DNA from: an uncultured Hyphomicrobiales bacterium
GTDB lineage: Bacteria; Pseudomonadota; Alphaproteobacteria; Rhizobiales; Beijerinckiaceae
DNA length: 52,238 nucleotides
Assembly (NCBI GenBank): GCA_903861645.1
Contig: CAIOVE010000058.1
Span: 1-52,238 of the forward strand
Direction: 5' to 3'
The first letter of the stretch is position 1. Every line of letters starts with the position of its first letter. The notes beneath the pieces are model-generated. The model did no database searches and was not told the DNA's origin. It worked only from the letters and a program-made list of their open reading frames with translations. The translations under genes and the position numbers were made by a program. This document shows positions 26,625 through 35,297 of this stretch, piece after piece.

Positions 26625-27583
26625 TTCTCGTGTTCGCGCTTCGGCCGGTCCTTGAAGCTCATCACCGGCGGGGCCTTGTATTTGCGGATCGCCGAGCCCG
26701 AGGCCGCCTCGCCCTCGCCGAAGGGCCGGTCGCCCTTGATCGTCACGCGCTCCATCAGGCGACGCTGCGGGTAGTAGTCATGCACGGCGGCGTGCATGAC
26801 GAGCCGGTTGTCCCAGAACACCAGCATGTCCGGCTCCCAGCGGTGCCGGTACTGATGCTCGAGCGACGACGTCAGGCGGAAGAGCTGATCGAGCAGCGCG
26901 CGGCTCTCGTTTTCCTCCATGCCCTTGATGAACAGCGTGAACTGCGGATTGACGAAGATCGCCTTGCGGCCCGTCACCGGATGCACGCGCACGACGGGAT
27001 GCGTCACCGCGCGATACATTTCCTCGAACCTGCGCAGCTTGCGCCAGCCTTCCTCCGTGCCCTCGAACAGGGTCTTGAAGGGCTTGAAATCATGCACCGC
27101 CTCCAGCCCGGAGATATAGTGCTGCATCTTGTCGCTGAGGCTCTCGTAGGCCGCCGCCATGTTGCAGAAAGCGGTGTCGCCGCCAATGGCCGGAATGATC
27201 TTCGAGCACAGCGCCGTGCCCATGGGCGGACATTCGCGGAAGGTTTCGTCCGAATGCCAGATGTCGGTGGGCGGTGGCGGGTTGCCTTCCTTGTTGTCGT
27301 AAACGATCAACTCGGGCGCGTCGGCGGCGTTGGTCGAAAACGGATGCACCGTCAACTCGCCGAAATACCGGCCGAAGCGCTTCAGATCCTCGGCCGATAT
27401 CTTCTGCCGCGGAAACACGAGCACGCCATGTTCGGCGTGGGCCTGTCCAATGGCCGCGACCGTCGCCGCGTCGAGTGGCTTGGTCAGATCGACGCCGGTG
27501 ATTTCGGCGCCGAGAAACGCGCCGACACGCCGCAGCTTGATGGGCGATTGATCGACGGGCGTCAGGACCGCGTTCGATGCCAT
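26618..27583 (-). CDS. TauD/TfdA family Fe(II)/2-oxoglutarate-dependent dioxygenase
   Basis: A 321-residue dioxygenase of the TauD/TfdA clan. The facial triad is visible: His110 and Asp112 in WHSDETF and His264 in WDNRLVMHAAVHDY, with the 2-oxoglutarate-binding Arg in the RRLMERVTI segment (275/279). Family members use Fe(II), O2 and 2-oxoglutarate to hydroxylate substrates such as taurine, alkyl sulfates or phenoxy acids; the specificity is unknown. The ATG has GGGAG upstream. It is the last gene of a four-gene minus-strand operon, 24 bp behind the DsbA/FrnE-like gene. The company of a peptide-type binding protein suggests scavenging of an imported compound (inference). Confidence 0.9.
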   Translation of the reverse strand: MASNAVLTPVDQSPIKLRRVGAFLGAEITGVDLTKPLDAATVAAIGQAHAEHGVLVFPRQKISAEDLKRFGRYFGELTVHPFSTNAADAPELIVYDNKEGNPPPPTDIWHSDETFRECPPMGTALCSKIIPAIGGDTAFCNMAAAYESLSDKMQHYISGLEAVHDFKPFKTLFEGTEEGWRKLRRFEEMYRAVTHPVVRVHPVTGRKAIFVNPQFTLFIKGMEENESRALLDQLFRLTSSLEHQYRHRWEPDMLVFWDNRLVMHAAVHDYYPQRRLMERVTIKGDRPFGEGEAASGSAIRKYKAPPVMSFKDRPKREHEKA

Positions 27584-27607
27584 TGTTCACTCCCGGATAT
27601 GGTTTTG

Positions 27608-28297
27608 TCAGGCGCCTTCGATTTCGGCGTTTTCGCCCCGCGCGCGATACGCTTTTTCGATCGCGGCGGCCAGCGCCTCCGACGGTTGCGCGCCGGAAAG
27701 TCCGTATTTGCCATCGAGGATGAAGAAAGGCACGCCGGTGACGCCAATGCGCTGGGCGGTTTCGATATCGCCTTCTACGTCGGCGAGGTCGTCGTCCGTG
27801 TCGAGGCGGGCGCGAATGGCCGCGCGGTCCAGCCCGAATTCATCGGCGATGTCGGCCAGCGTGTCGCGGTCGCCGATGTCGCGGCCTTCGATGAAATAGG
27901 CGTTGAACAGACGCTCGACGAGCCCGCTCTGTCGCCCCGTCGATTGCGCCCAACGGATGAGCCGGTGCGCGTCGAGCGTATTGGGCGAGCGCGCGATTCG
28001 GTCGAAGGCGAAGGGAATGCCCGCTTCCGCGCCGACGCCGGTCAGGCGCGCGTGCATGTCGTGGGCGCGGTCGGGGCCGAACTTGCGGTTGAGATAATCC
28101 ACGCGGCTGATGCCGCCCCTGGGAATGCTGGCGTCAAGCTGGAACGGGCGCCAGCGGATTTCGACGGGCACGTTCGGCAGGCCGTCGAGCGCCTCGTCCA
28201 GCCGTCGCTTGCCGACGAAGCACCACGGACAGACGGCGTCGGAGACGACGTCGATGGTCAGGGGCTCGACGCCCTCTTGGCTGGCGTTGTCGGTCAT
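27608..28297 (-). CDS. DsbA family oxidoreductase (FrnE-like)
   Basis: A 229-residue thioredoxin-fold protein of the DsbA/FrnE branch. The active-site motif is CPWC (23-26) in SDAVCPWCFVGKRRL, close to the N-terminus and without a signal peptide, so it is cytoplasmic, unlike classical DsbA. The helical insertion (GGISRVDYLNRKFGP to IEGRDIGD) and the C-terminal cis-Pro region GVTGVPFFILDGKYGLSGAQ are as in FrnE and HCCA-isomerase relatives. FrnE proteins act as disulfide isomerases or in polyketide pathways. The ATG at 28297 has GAGGCGATC just upstream. It lies 11 bp behind the adenylase-like gene and 24 bp ahead of the dioxygenase gene. Confidence 0.9.
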   Translation of the reverse strand: MTDNASQEGVEPLTIDVVSDAVCPWCFVGKRRLDEALDGLPNVPVEIRWRPFQLDASIPRGGISRVDYLNRKFGPDRAHDMHARLTGVGAEAGIPFAFDRIARSPNTLDAHRLIRWAQSTGRQSGLVERLFNAYFIEGRDIGDRDTLADIADEFGLDRAAIRARLDTDDDLADVEGDIETAQRIGVTGVPFFILDGKYGLSGAQPSEALAAAIEKAYRARGENAEIEGA

Positions 28298-28308
28298 GAT
28301 CGCCTCGT

Positions 28309-29436
28309 TTAGCCCGCGCTGACCGCCTCGCCCTCGAAGGCGAGCGGCCCCGTTCCGTCCCGGCGCCTGACCGCGAGAATGCTGGTGTCGCCATGACGGA
28401 TCATATGCGGCGCGCGGGCGGGTGGCAAAGGCCGCTTGTCCGGCCCGCGCGCCTCGGCGATGAGCGCCTGTTCGCCAAAGGCGTGCAGATCGATGACGGG
28501 AACGTCCGCGGCCGCGCCCAGCGGCGCGAGCGCGCCACGCGCCTCCGTCGTGCGGTCGAGCAGCATCAGCGAGGCCAGCACGTCGGCGCGGATCATGTCG
28601 CCTTCCGCGAGCGGGCCGGCGAGCGCGCCGGGCGCGACCAGATGGGCCGGCGCGAGGGCTTCCAGCGCGCCGATGAAGCCTTCCGGCTCGAAGGGTCCAT
28701 GGAAATGCAGCGGTCGGCCAAGGATCAGCGACAGGAAGGGGCCGGCGACGAGCCCCGCGAAACTCGTCGGCGCGAGCGTCGACAGAATCGGCGCCGAACG
28801 CCCTCCGGGCGCGCGCGTCGCCAGATCGAGCGCGGCCAGGGCCAGCGTACGCTGCGCGTGATAGACGAGACCGCCGCCCGGCGCGAAGGTCGCAATGCGC
28901 CCGGTCGGGGCGAGGAAAGGTTCGGCGCGGTCGGGGGCCTCGTTCGGGGGCGCGCCCAAGGCCACCACGCCATCGGCGGCTCCGGCGCCGAGTTCGCACA
29001 CAAAGCGGACATCGGGCGCTCGCGCCGCCACCTCGAAAATGTCTTCCATGGCGCAACCCGCGCCCGCCTCGGTCGCGATGGCGCTCGCCCCGGCGCGGGC
29101 CGCGAACAGCGCCAGCACGGTGGGCGCGGGATGGGCGGGGGCGAGGGCCACGTCGAGGCCCGCGCGCAGTCCCGCCAGCAGACCGACAAAGGCCGACAGG
29201 CGCGCCGCGCCAATGATCATCAGCGTCTCGCCGGGCGCTAGGCCAAGCTCGGCCAGCCGGCGCGCCATCAGGTCGGCGCGCGCGTCGAGCCGGGCGAAGT
29301 CGAGGGACTCGCCTCCAACGTCCGTCATGGCGAGGCGATCGGGTTTCGACCGGGCGCCGCCGCGGATCAGCGCGTCGAGGTCGATCCCGGCAAGCGGATC
29401 GAGAGCGTGGGCGTCATCGCTGCTTGCGAGGCTCAT
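28309..29436 (-). CDS. Truncated, degenerate adenylate-forming (AMP-binding) enzyme-like protein
   Basis: A 375-residue protein that follows the N-terminal domain of acyl-CoA synthetases: DALIRGGARSKPDRLAMTDVGGESLDFARLDARADLMARRLAELGLAPGETLMII, then a Rossmann-like core and LSTLAPTSFAGLVAGPFLSLILGRPLHFHGPFEPEGFIGAL (quoted by key regions). The phosphate-binding loop normally reading (T/S)SGTTGxPKG is replaced by TFAPGGGLVYHAQRTL, so the STG and the Lys are missing. The GxTE motif appears as HAFGEQAL, and the C-terminal lid domain (about 120 residues) is absent. It probably does not adenylate a substrate in the usual way. Its ATG overlaps the stop of the upstream binding-protein gene (ATGA, 29433-29436). 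Confidence 0.7.
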   Translation of the reverse strand: MSLASSDDAHALDPLAGIDLDALIRGGARSKPDRLAMTDVGGESLDFARLDARADLMARRLAELGLAPGETLMIIGAARLSAFVGLLAGLRAGLDVALAPAHPAPTVLALFAARAGASAIATEAGAGCAMEDIFEVAARAPDVRFVCELGAGAADGVVALGAPPNEAPDRAEPFLAPTGRIATFAPGGGLVYHAQRTLALAALDLATRAPGGRSAPILSTLAPTSFAGLVAGPFLSLILGRPLHFHGPFEPEGFIGALEALAPAHLVAPGALAGPLAEGDMIRADVLASLMLLDRTTEARGALAPLGAAADVPVIDLHAFGEQALIAEARGPDKRPLPPARAPHMIRHGDTSILAVRRRDGTGPLAFEGEAVSAG

Positions 29437-31286
29437 GGTTGCTGTCTCCACCATGTGTCGAGCGTCGATCCGAACAGGGGCGTGGCGAAACGGGGCGTCG
29501 TCGCGGGAAAGGCGAGCTTGCCTGAATAGGCGAACCATTGGTCCGGCGCGTGAAACAGCGGCACGATGTAGAAGCCCGACAACAGCACGCGGTCGAGCGC
29601 GCGGGCGGCCGCCGTGAAATCCTCCGGCATTGTCGCCGCGAGCATGGCGTCGATGAGCCCGTCGATGGCGGGCGAGCGCGCGCCCGCGAGATTGAACGAG
29701 GCTTCCTGCGCGGCGCTGGCCGAACCCCAGCGCGTGCGCTGCTCGTTGCCGGGCGAGGCCGACGCGAGCCACAGGCCGGGCATCATGTCGAAGTCGAACT
29801 TTTGCCGACGACGCTGGTATTGCACCTCGTCGACGAGGCGCACGCGCGCCTTGACGCCGATGCGCGCCAGCGAACCGGAAAAATTGACGGCGAGGCGCTC
29901 CTGTCCGCGGTCGACCACCATGATTTCGAAATCCAGCGGCTGGCCGGTGGATTTCAGCGTCATCGCGCCATCGCGCACGACGTAGCCCGCCTCGGCGAGC
30001 AGCGCGATGGCGTGGCGCGCCATGTCGCGGTCGCGCCCGCTGCCATCGCTCGTGGGCGGCGCCCAGCGTCCCTCCAGAATGTCGTCGCGCGCGGCGCCGG
30101 GCCAGCGCGCGAGCAGGGCGCGCTCGCGCGCGTCCGCCGGCTTGCCGGTCGAGGCCAGATCGGATTCGTCGAAGAAGCTGCGGGTGCGCCGATAGAGCCC
30201 GCCAAACAGGTTGGCGTTGATCCACTCGAAATCGAACATGTAGCCGAGCGCCTCGCGCACGCGCGGGTCGGCGAAGATCGCCCGGCGCGTGTTGAAGGCG
30301 AAACCCTGCATGCCCTTGGGGCCGCCGAGCGGCAGGCTCGACTTGATGATCCGGCCATCGTGAACGGCTGGAAAATCATAGCCGTTCAACCAGCGCGTGG
30401 GATTTGTCTCCTCGCGATAGTCGAGCAGCCCAGCCTTGAAGGCCTCGTGCATGGCGTTGGCGTCGCGGTAATATTCGACGCGGATTTCGTCGAAATTGTA
30501 GAGGCCGCGCGAAATCGGCAGATCCTTGCCCCAATAGTCTGGATCGCGGCGCAGGGTCAGGCGCTGGCCCGGCTCGACCTTTTCGACGACGTAGGGCCCG
30601 CTGCCCACCGGCGGAACGAGGGTCGCGTCGTTGAAGTGTTCGGCGTCGGTGCGCGTCTTCGACAACACGGGCATCAGCGCGAGGATCAGCGGCAGTTCGC
30701 GGTCGCCGAGGCCGGTCAGGTCATAGACGACCGTATGCGCGTCGGGCGTCAGCAGCGCCTTCACCTGGCCATAGGCGCCGCGAAACTGCGGACGGCCCTT
30801 GGCCTTCAGCAGTTCGAAGGTGAAGCGCACATCGTCGGAGGTGATTGGCGAGCCATCCGAAAAACGCGCCAGCGGGTTCAGCCGCAGCGTGACGCGCGAG
30901 CGATCCGGCGTCGTTTCGATCGATTCCGCGATCAGCCCATAGAGCGTGAAGGGCTCGTCCAGATTTCGCATCATCAGCGTCTGGAAGACGTTGCCGGCCA
31001 AACCCTGCGCCGTGGACCCGGCCTTGATGTTGAAGGGATTGAGACTATCGAACGTGCCCTGCGCGCCGACCGTTAGCCGCCCGCCCTTGGGCGCGTCGGG
31101 ATTGGCGTAGGGCAGATGATCGAAATTCGCCGGAAGCGCTGGTTGGCCCAGCATGGCGATCGCCGGCCGGGCTTCCCCGGCGCGCGCGACGGCGCCCGCC
31201 AGGATGAGGCCAAGGCAGCCGGCCGCGGCGGCGAGGCGCGGGGCGTGCAGGGCCGCCATCAGCAGGCGAATCGCGAACTGGATCAT
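29433..31286 (-). CDS. Family 5 extracellular solute-binding protein (YejA-like peptide ABC transporter component)
   Basis: A 617-residue periplasmic binding protein. A signal peptide (MIQFAIRLLMAALHAPRLAAAAG, ending near AVARAGEA) precedes the SBP_bac_5 domain. The stretch FDHLPYANPDAPKGGRLTVGAQGTFDSLNPFNIKG-like and FQTLMMRNLDEPFTLYGLIAESIE are characteristic of the YejA branch, which includes microcin C and oligopeptide binding proteins. No permease or ATPase genes follow; instead the next genes encode an adenylase-like protein, a FrnE protein and a dioxygenase. The ATG at 31286 was chosen because it places the signal peptide first; its ribosome site is weak. It heads the four-gene operon. 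Confidence 0.88.
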   Translation of the reverse strand: MIQFAIRLLMAALHAPRLAAAAGCLGLILAGAVARAGEARPAIAMLGQPALPANFDHLPYANPDAPKGGRLTVGAQGTFDSLNPFNIKAGSTAQGLAGNVFQTLMMRNLDEPFTLYGLIAESIETTPDRSRVTLRLNPLARFSDGSPITSDDVRFTFELLKAKGRPQFRGAYGQVKALLTPDAHTVVYDLTGLGDRELPLILALMPVLSKTRTDAEHFNDATLVPPVGSGPYVVEKVEPGQRLTLRRDPDYWGKDLPISRGLYNFDEIRVEYYRDANAMHEAFKAGLLDYREETNPTRWLNGYDFPAVHDGRIIKSSLPLGGPKGMQGFAFNTRRAIFADPRVREALGYMFDFEWINANLFGGLYRRTRSFFDESDLASTGKPADARERALLARWPGAARDDILEGRWAPPTSDGSGRDRDMARHAIALLAEAGYVVRDGAMTLKSTGQPLDFEIMVVDRGQERLAVNFSGSLARIGVKARVRLVDEVQYQRRRQKFDFDMMPGLWLASASPGNEQRTRWGSASAAQEASFNLAGARSPAIDGLIDAMLAATMPEDFTAAARALDRVLLSGFYIVPLFHAPDQWFAYSGKLAFPATTPRFATPLFGSTLDTWWRQQP

Positions 31287-31591
31287 GCCGCGAAGGTAAA
31301 GAAGGCGAGGGCGTTCGTCATCGATTTGTGGGCCGGAAAGACCCTTTGGACACAGCCGCGGCATTTTTCCCGAGTCCGGGGCGGAAGCTCTGGCGTCGGG
31401 CGGTCGAAGCGGCTAAGAGAGCGGCCACCATATAGCCGTATTCGAGGGCGAAGAGCGCCCGCTCCCGATGGGGGCGAGCAGGTCGGGCGGAGCCACTGGC
31501 GCGCGTCACGTTCTCGCAAATCCGGATTGCATTCGCGATTCACGCGGCGCCTGGCAGGGACGTGCGTGAAGTCCATCTGAAAGGATCGTCC
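31287..31591. other. Divergent intergenic region (305 bp) without a gene
   Basis: This region separates the minus-strand binding-protein operon from the plus-strand ialB-like gene and must hold both promoters. I see no convincing -35/-10 pair. A short dyad CGCTCCC-GAT-GGGGGCG lies near the middle (about 31460-31480). Open frames here lack coding character. Confidence 0.6.
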
Positions 31592-32338
31592 ATGCCCTCG
31601 TCGTTGAATAAACTTGGCCTCGCGGCGTTGGTCGCCGGCCTGCTGGCTGGTTCCTCCGTTTACGCCCAACAATCGCCCCGGCCCGCCGCGGCTCCCAAGC
31701 CCGCCGCTCCCGCTCCGGCGCCGGCTCCCGCCCCCGCGCCGCAGGCGGCGCAACCCGGCGCCGCTCCGGCCGGGCCCGTGCGCGTCGACCTGACGCCGGC
31801 CCAGGCCGACTGGACCAAGGTCTGCGGCAAGGATCAGGCCGCCGGCAAGGAAATCTGCTACACGACCCGCGATTTCGGGCAGGCCGCCGACCAGCCGCCG
31901 GTGCTCGCCGTCGCCGTCTATGACGTGAAGGGCGACGACACCAAGATCGTCCGCTTGCTGCTGCCGCCGGGTCTGCTGCTGCGTCCGGGCTTCCGGTTCT
32001 CGGTCGACAAGGGGGCCGCGCTCGAAGGCACCTTTGAAATCTGCTTCCCGAACGGTTGTTTCGCTGAATCGCGCGTCAAGGCGCCGACCATCGACACGGT
32101 CAAGAAGGGCACTGTCCTCAACGTCATCGTGCGCAACCAGTTCAACAACGAGGTGACCTTCGGTCTCCCGCTCGCTGGCTTCGGCAAGGCCTTCGACGGC
32201 CCGCCGATCGATCCGAAGGTGCTGGAGGAGAAGCAGAAGGAGCTTCAGGAGCAGATGCAGAAGCAGGTCGAGGAAGAGCGCAAGCGCCTCGAGGCCGCCG
32301 GCGGCGCCGCGCCGGTCCCCGCCGCCGCTCCGAAGTAA
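31592..32338 (+). CDS. Invasion-associated locus B (IalB) family periplasmic protein
   Basis: A 248-residue exported protein. The signal peptide is MPSSLNKLGLAALVAGLLAGSSVYAQ, followed by an Ala/Pro-rich linker (about 28-65, PAPAPAPAPAPQ). The IalB domain (about 70-210) has four cysteines: WTKVCGKDQAAGKEICYTTRDF and FEICFPNGCFAES. A charged helical tail (KQKELQEQMQKQVEEERKRLE) ends in Ala/Pro. The family was named in Bartonella but is general in Hyphomicrobiales, where it is not linked to virulence; the role in the envelope is unclear. The ATG at 31592 has AAAGGA upstream. Two hairpins follow the stop. Confidence 0.92.
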   Translation: MPSSLNKLGLAALVAGLLAGSSVYAQQSPRPAAAPKPAAPAPAPAPAPAPQAAQPGAAPAGPVRVDLTPAQADWTKVCGKDQAAGKEICYTTRDFGQAADQPPVLAVAVYDVKGDDTKIVRLLLPPGLLLRPGFRFSVDKGAALEGTFEICFPNGCFAESRVKAPTIDTVKKGTVLNVIVRNQFNNEVTFGLPLAGFGKAFDGPPIDPKVLEEKQKELQEQMQKQVEEERKRLEAAGGAAPVPAAAPK

Positions 32339-32351
32339 GACCGTTTCCGAA

Positions 32352-32373
32352 CCCCGCGGCCCGTTCCGCGGGG
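32352..32373 (+). other. Stable hairpin downstream of the ialB-like gene
   Basis: CCCCGCGG (32352-32359) pairs with CCGCGGGG (32366-32373) over a 6-base loop, 14 bases after the stop codon. No T-run follows; it precedes a second, canonical terminator and may protect the mRNA 3' end. Confidence 0.5.
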
Positions 32374-32393
32374 GCGTCCTGAACGAATAATTG

Positions 32394-32428
32394 CGACCGG
32401 TCCCGCGAGGGGCCGGTCGTTTTCGTTT
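32394..32428 (+). terminator. Rho-independent terminator of the ialB-like gene
   Basis: An 11-bp stem (32394-32404 with 32409-32419) closed by a GCGA tetraloop of the GNRA type and followed by TTTTCGTTT. It lies between the ialB-like gene and the convergent hspQ. Confidence 0.85.
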
Positions 32429-32454
32429 GACGGGATCGCGTCCGGTCCGACGGT

Positions 32455-32784
32455 TCAGTTGTAGGGCTGTGACTTGATCTTGTAGCGGCCGGCGCCATCG
32501 CGCTGGAACATCTCATCGACGCGTGGATGCCGGCAAGGCTCCCGCGTGTCGTCGGGCAGCAGGTTCTGCTCCGACACATAGGCGACGTATTCGGTCTCCG
32601 CGTTCTCGGCGAACAGATGATAGAAGGGTTGATCCTTGCGCGGACGCACGTCCTCGGGAATGGACATCCACCATTCCTCGGTATTCGTGAATTCGGGATC
32701 GACGTCGAAAATCACGCCGCGGAAGGGATACTTCCGGTGTCGGACGACATCTCCGATGCGAAACTTGGCGACGCTTGCTTTCAT
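32455..32784 (-). CDS. hspQ: Heat shock protein HspQ
   Basis: HspQ binds hemimethylated oriC DNA in older work and acts as a specificity-enhancing factor for Lon protease in enterobacteria. The 109-residue protein matches the family over its length: AKFRIGDVVRHRKYPFRGVIFDVDPEFTNTEEWW, then PRKDQPFYHLFAENAETEYVAYVSEQNLLPD and the end YKIKSQPYN. The ATG at 32784 is preceded by GGAAGAGAG. The gene is convergent with the ialB-like gene and lies 64 bp beyond the TonB-dependent receptor gene on the same strand. lon is also in this window at 48.6 kb. Confidence 0.93.
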   Translation of the reverse strand: MKASVAKFRIGDVVRHRKYPFRGVIFDVDPEFTNTEEWWMSIPEDVRPRKDQPFYHLFAENAETEYVAYVSEQNLLPDDTREPCRHPRVDEMFQRDGAGRYKIKSQPYN

Positions 32785-32848
32785 GGCTCTCTTCCGCGAA
32801 CGGAAGTCGTAAACCGGCGCGTTCGCGCAAGTCAAACGGAGGCGCGTT

Positions 32849-35227
32849 CTAGAATTTCGCGCGAACGCCCGCGTAAAAGGCGCGGGGCGCCGCCGGCGCC
32901 AGCGTGCGCGGGTCGGTGAATCCCTGGGCCGGTATCGACGTCGTGTCGAAATAGCCGCCCGTCGTCGCGTAGCGGCGGTCGAACAGATTGTTGACGAGGC
33001 CGTAAACCTCGACCTGATCGGTCAGCTTGTAGGAACCGCGCAGATTGACCACCGCGTAACCCGGCTGCGGCGGATTGACGTTGCCGGGATCGCCCACGAG
33101 CTGGAAGCCGGACGTCGCCAGCGCGTCGACGCCGAGCTTGAGCCGTGGCGTCACGGACCAGTCGAAGCTGGCCTTCAACCGGTGGAGCGGCACGCCGGGC
33201 AGGCGCGCGCCCGGCGCGACCGCCACATTGCCGTTGGCGTCGGCCGCGGGATTGTTGGGCGAGGGCAGGGTGAGCGGCGTCAGGAAGGTCGCGTCGACGA
33301 GTGCGTAGGCGAGGCTGAGCGACCAGTCGTCGCGGCGATAGCCCGCCTCCAGTTCGACGCCCCGCCGCCGCGTCTGGCCGGCGTTGGTGAAATAGCCGCG
33401 CCCCGCGATGACGCTGGGGGCGGCGATGATGTCGTCGTCGTTCGTGGCGGTGAAAACGCCCGCGCTCCACGAAACCTTGCCGCCGAAGGCGTCGCGTTGC
33501 CCGCGCAGGCCCGCTTCCCACGTGCGCGACACGACTTGCCTGAGCGGCGGGTCGGACGTGAGGAAATTGCTGATGAGACAGGGCGCCGTGGGGTCGGCGC
33601 AACCAAGCTCCAGCGGGGTCGGCGCGCGATTGGCCTCCGAATAACCGGCGTAGGCGACGAGTTCAGGCGAAAACTTGTAGGTCGCGCCCGCCATCGGGTT
33701 GAAGCGGGTGAATGTGTACGAGCCGTTCAAAGCTGTTCCCAGCTTGTCGTTCAGCGTGACGCCGGCCGAATTGAAGCGACCGCCCAGCGTGGCCGACAGG
33801 CGATCGGTCAGGTCCAGCGTGTCGAGCGCGTAAACGCCGATGAAGGCGTTGCGGACGCCGACCGATACGGGAGCGACGCCGCCGCCAACGAGCGTGTGAT
33901 ATTGCACGCCCGTGCCGGCGACCGTGAGATCGGGCTGCACGACGCCGAGTTCGCTGTTGGCCGAGAAGTCCACGCGCGACATGTCGAGCGAAACGCCCGC
34001 GACAAGGCGGTTCTTGAACCCCGCGAAAGTATCATCGTGCGTTGCCTGCAAACCGCCGCCCCACGACAGCGCGCTCGTGTACGTGCGGTCGATCGAGCCC
34101 GCGAGACCGCCGCCGAGTATCGACAGCGGGATGGGGTTTCCCGCCGGGTCGCGCAGCGCGAATAGCGACGTCGGCGTCCCCGCCGGGAAGGCGTCGTTCT
34201 GAAGGCAGATATCGCCAAAAAATGGCTTCGCGGGTTTCTTTGTGCACGCCTCGGTGTCGGCCGTGTTGCCGTCGACAAAGCGCTGATCGAACGACCGCAG
34301 ATAGAGATTGCCCGCGAATTTCAACGCGCTGGAAGCCGCCCATTCGCCCGTCAACTGAGCGGATGTCATTTCGTTGCGCGACGTCTGCGGCGTGGTGTAA
34401 ACGGCGCCCCAGTTGGTCGCCAGCATCTCGGCGGGCGTCGTCGCCGCGGCGCCAAAGCGGTTGAGCGCGTGCGATACGTTGAAATGAAACTCGCCGCCAT
34501 CGGCCCGATAGCCGAGGTCGCCGAACACGCGTCGCACTTCCGAGCCGCCCGCCTGTCGCCAGCCGGCTTCGCTGATGGCTTCCGCGGCGACATAGGTCGA
34601 CCACGCGCCCGATTGCGCGCCGTATTGCACGCCCGCCTGTCGCCGTCCGAAGGAGCCGATCCGAAGATCGGTCTCGAAGCCGTTGAACGTGAAGCCGTTC
34701 TTCATCGTCAATGCGATCGCGCCGCCAAGCGCGTTCAAGCCAAAGGCCGGATTGTTGGTGACGACCGACATGCGGTCGATGGCGTTCGAGGGGATCAGAT
34801 CCCAGTTGACGCCGTTGCCGAAGGGCTCGTTGATGCGAACGCCGTTCTGATAGACGGCGAGTCCCTGTGGCGCGCCGGTTTCCGGCGAGGCGGTGAAGCC
34901 GCGAAACTGCACTTCCGGCTGGAAGTCATTGCCCGTGATATTGTTGAGAACGATGGAGGGAACGCGCTGTTCCAGCGCGCGCGTCGCGTCGGGCTGTGGC
35001 GCGCGGGCGATGTCATCGGCGCCAAGATTTTGCGCGCGGGCCGGCGTCTTGTCGACATCGGCCGTCGCGCCGAGCGGCGCCGCGGCCGTCACCTCGACGG
35101 TGGGGAGTTCGACGATCCCGCCGCCTGCCGACTGGGCCGCCGCGGGCATGGCTTGCGACAAGGACGCCAACGCCACGCTGGCGAACCAAAAACCAAAGCC
35201 TTTACCGGACAACGCTTCCCCCGACAC
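32849..35227 (-). CDS. TonB-dependent outer-membrane receptor
   Basis: A 792-residue receptor. The exported N-terminus (hydrophobic FGFWFASVALASLSQAMPAAAQS) is followed by a plug domain (about 40-165: TPARAQNLGADDIARAP, EQRVPSIVLNNITGNDFQPEVQFRGF, NAIDRMSVVTNNPAFGLNALGGAIALTMK) and a beta-barrel ending in AGVRAKF, with the usual terminal Phe. Cysteines in TEACTKKPAKPFFGDICLQ and ELGCADPTAPCL probably form extracellular disulfide loops. The ligand is unknown. No iron-uptake genes are nearby. The start used is a GTG with no clear ribosome site; a TTG 15 bases downstream (after GGGGGAA) is possible. Confidence 0.88.
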   Translation of the reverse strand: MSGEALSGKGFGFWFASVALASLSQAMPAAAQSAGGGIVELPTVEVTAAAPLGATADVDKTPARAQNLGADDIARAPQPDATRALEQRVPSIVLNNITGNDFQPEVQFRGFTASPETGAPQGLAVYQNGVRINEPFGNGVNWDLIPSNAIDRMSVVTNNPAFGLNALGGAIALTMKNGFTFNGFETDLRIGSFGRRQAGVQYGAQSGAWSTYVAAEAISEAGWRQAGGSEVRRVFGDLGYRADGGEFHFNVSHALNRFGAAATTPAEMLATNWGAVYTTPQTSRNEMTSAQLTGEWAASSALKFAGNLYLRSFDQRFVDGNTADTEACTKKPAKPFFGDICLQNDAFPAGTPTSLFALRDPAGNPIPLSILGGGLAGSIDRTYTSALSWGGGLQATHDDTFAGFKNRLVAGVSLDMSRVDFSANSELGVVQPDLTVAGTGVQYHTLVGGGVAPVSVGVRNAFIGVYALDTLDLTDRLSATLGGRFNSAGVTLNDKLGTALNGSYTFTRFNPMAGATYKFSPELVAYAGYSEANRAPTPLELGCADPTAPCLISNFLTSDPPLRQVVSRTWEAGLRGQRDAFGGKVSWSAGVFTATNDDDIIAAPSVIAGRGYFTNAGQTRRRGVELEAGYRRDDWSLSLAYALVDATFLTPLTLPSPNNPAADANGNVAVAPGARLPGVPLHRLKASFDWSVTPRLKLGVDALATSGFQLVGDPGNVNPPQPGYAVVNLRGSYKLTDQVEVYGLVNNLFDRRYATTGGYFDTTSIPAQGFTDPRTLAPAAPRAFYAGVRAKF

Positions 35228-35297
35228 ATGCGCGCCTGTTCAACGGCGCTTTCGACGGAACAATGGCATGCCGTCGCGGGCGATGGAAGTCTGGCGG

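Noticed and set aside
31283-31753. A minus-strand frame of 156 codons over the divergent promoter region and the start of the ialB-like gene.
   Set aside because: Gly/Arg-rich translation without similarity; it overlaps the signal-peptide codons of a clear gene.
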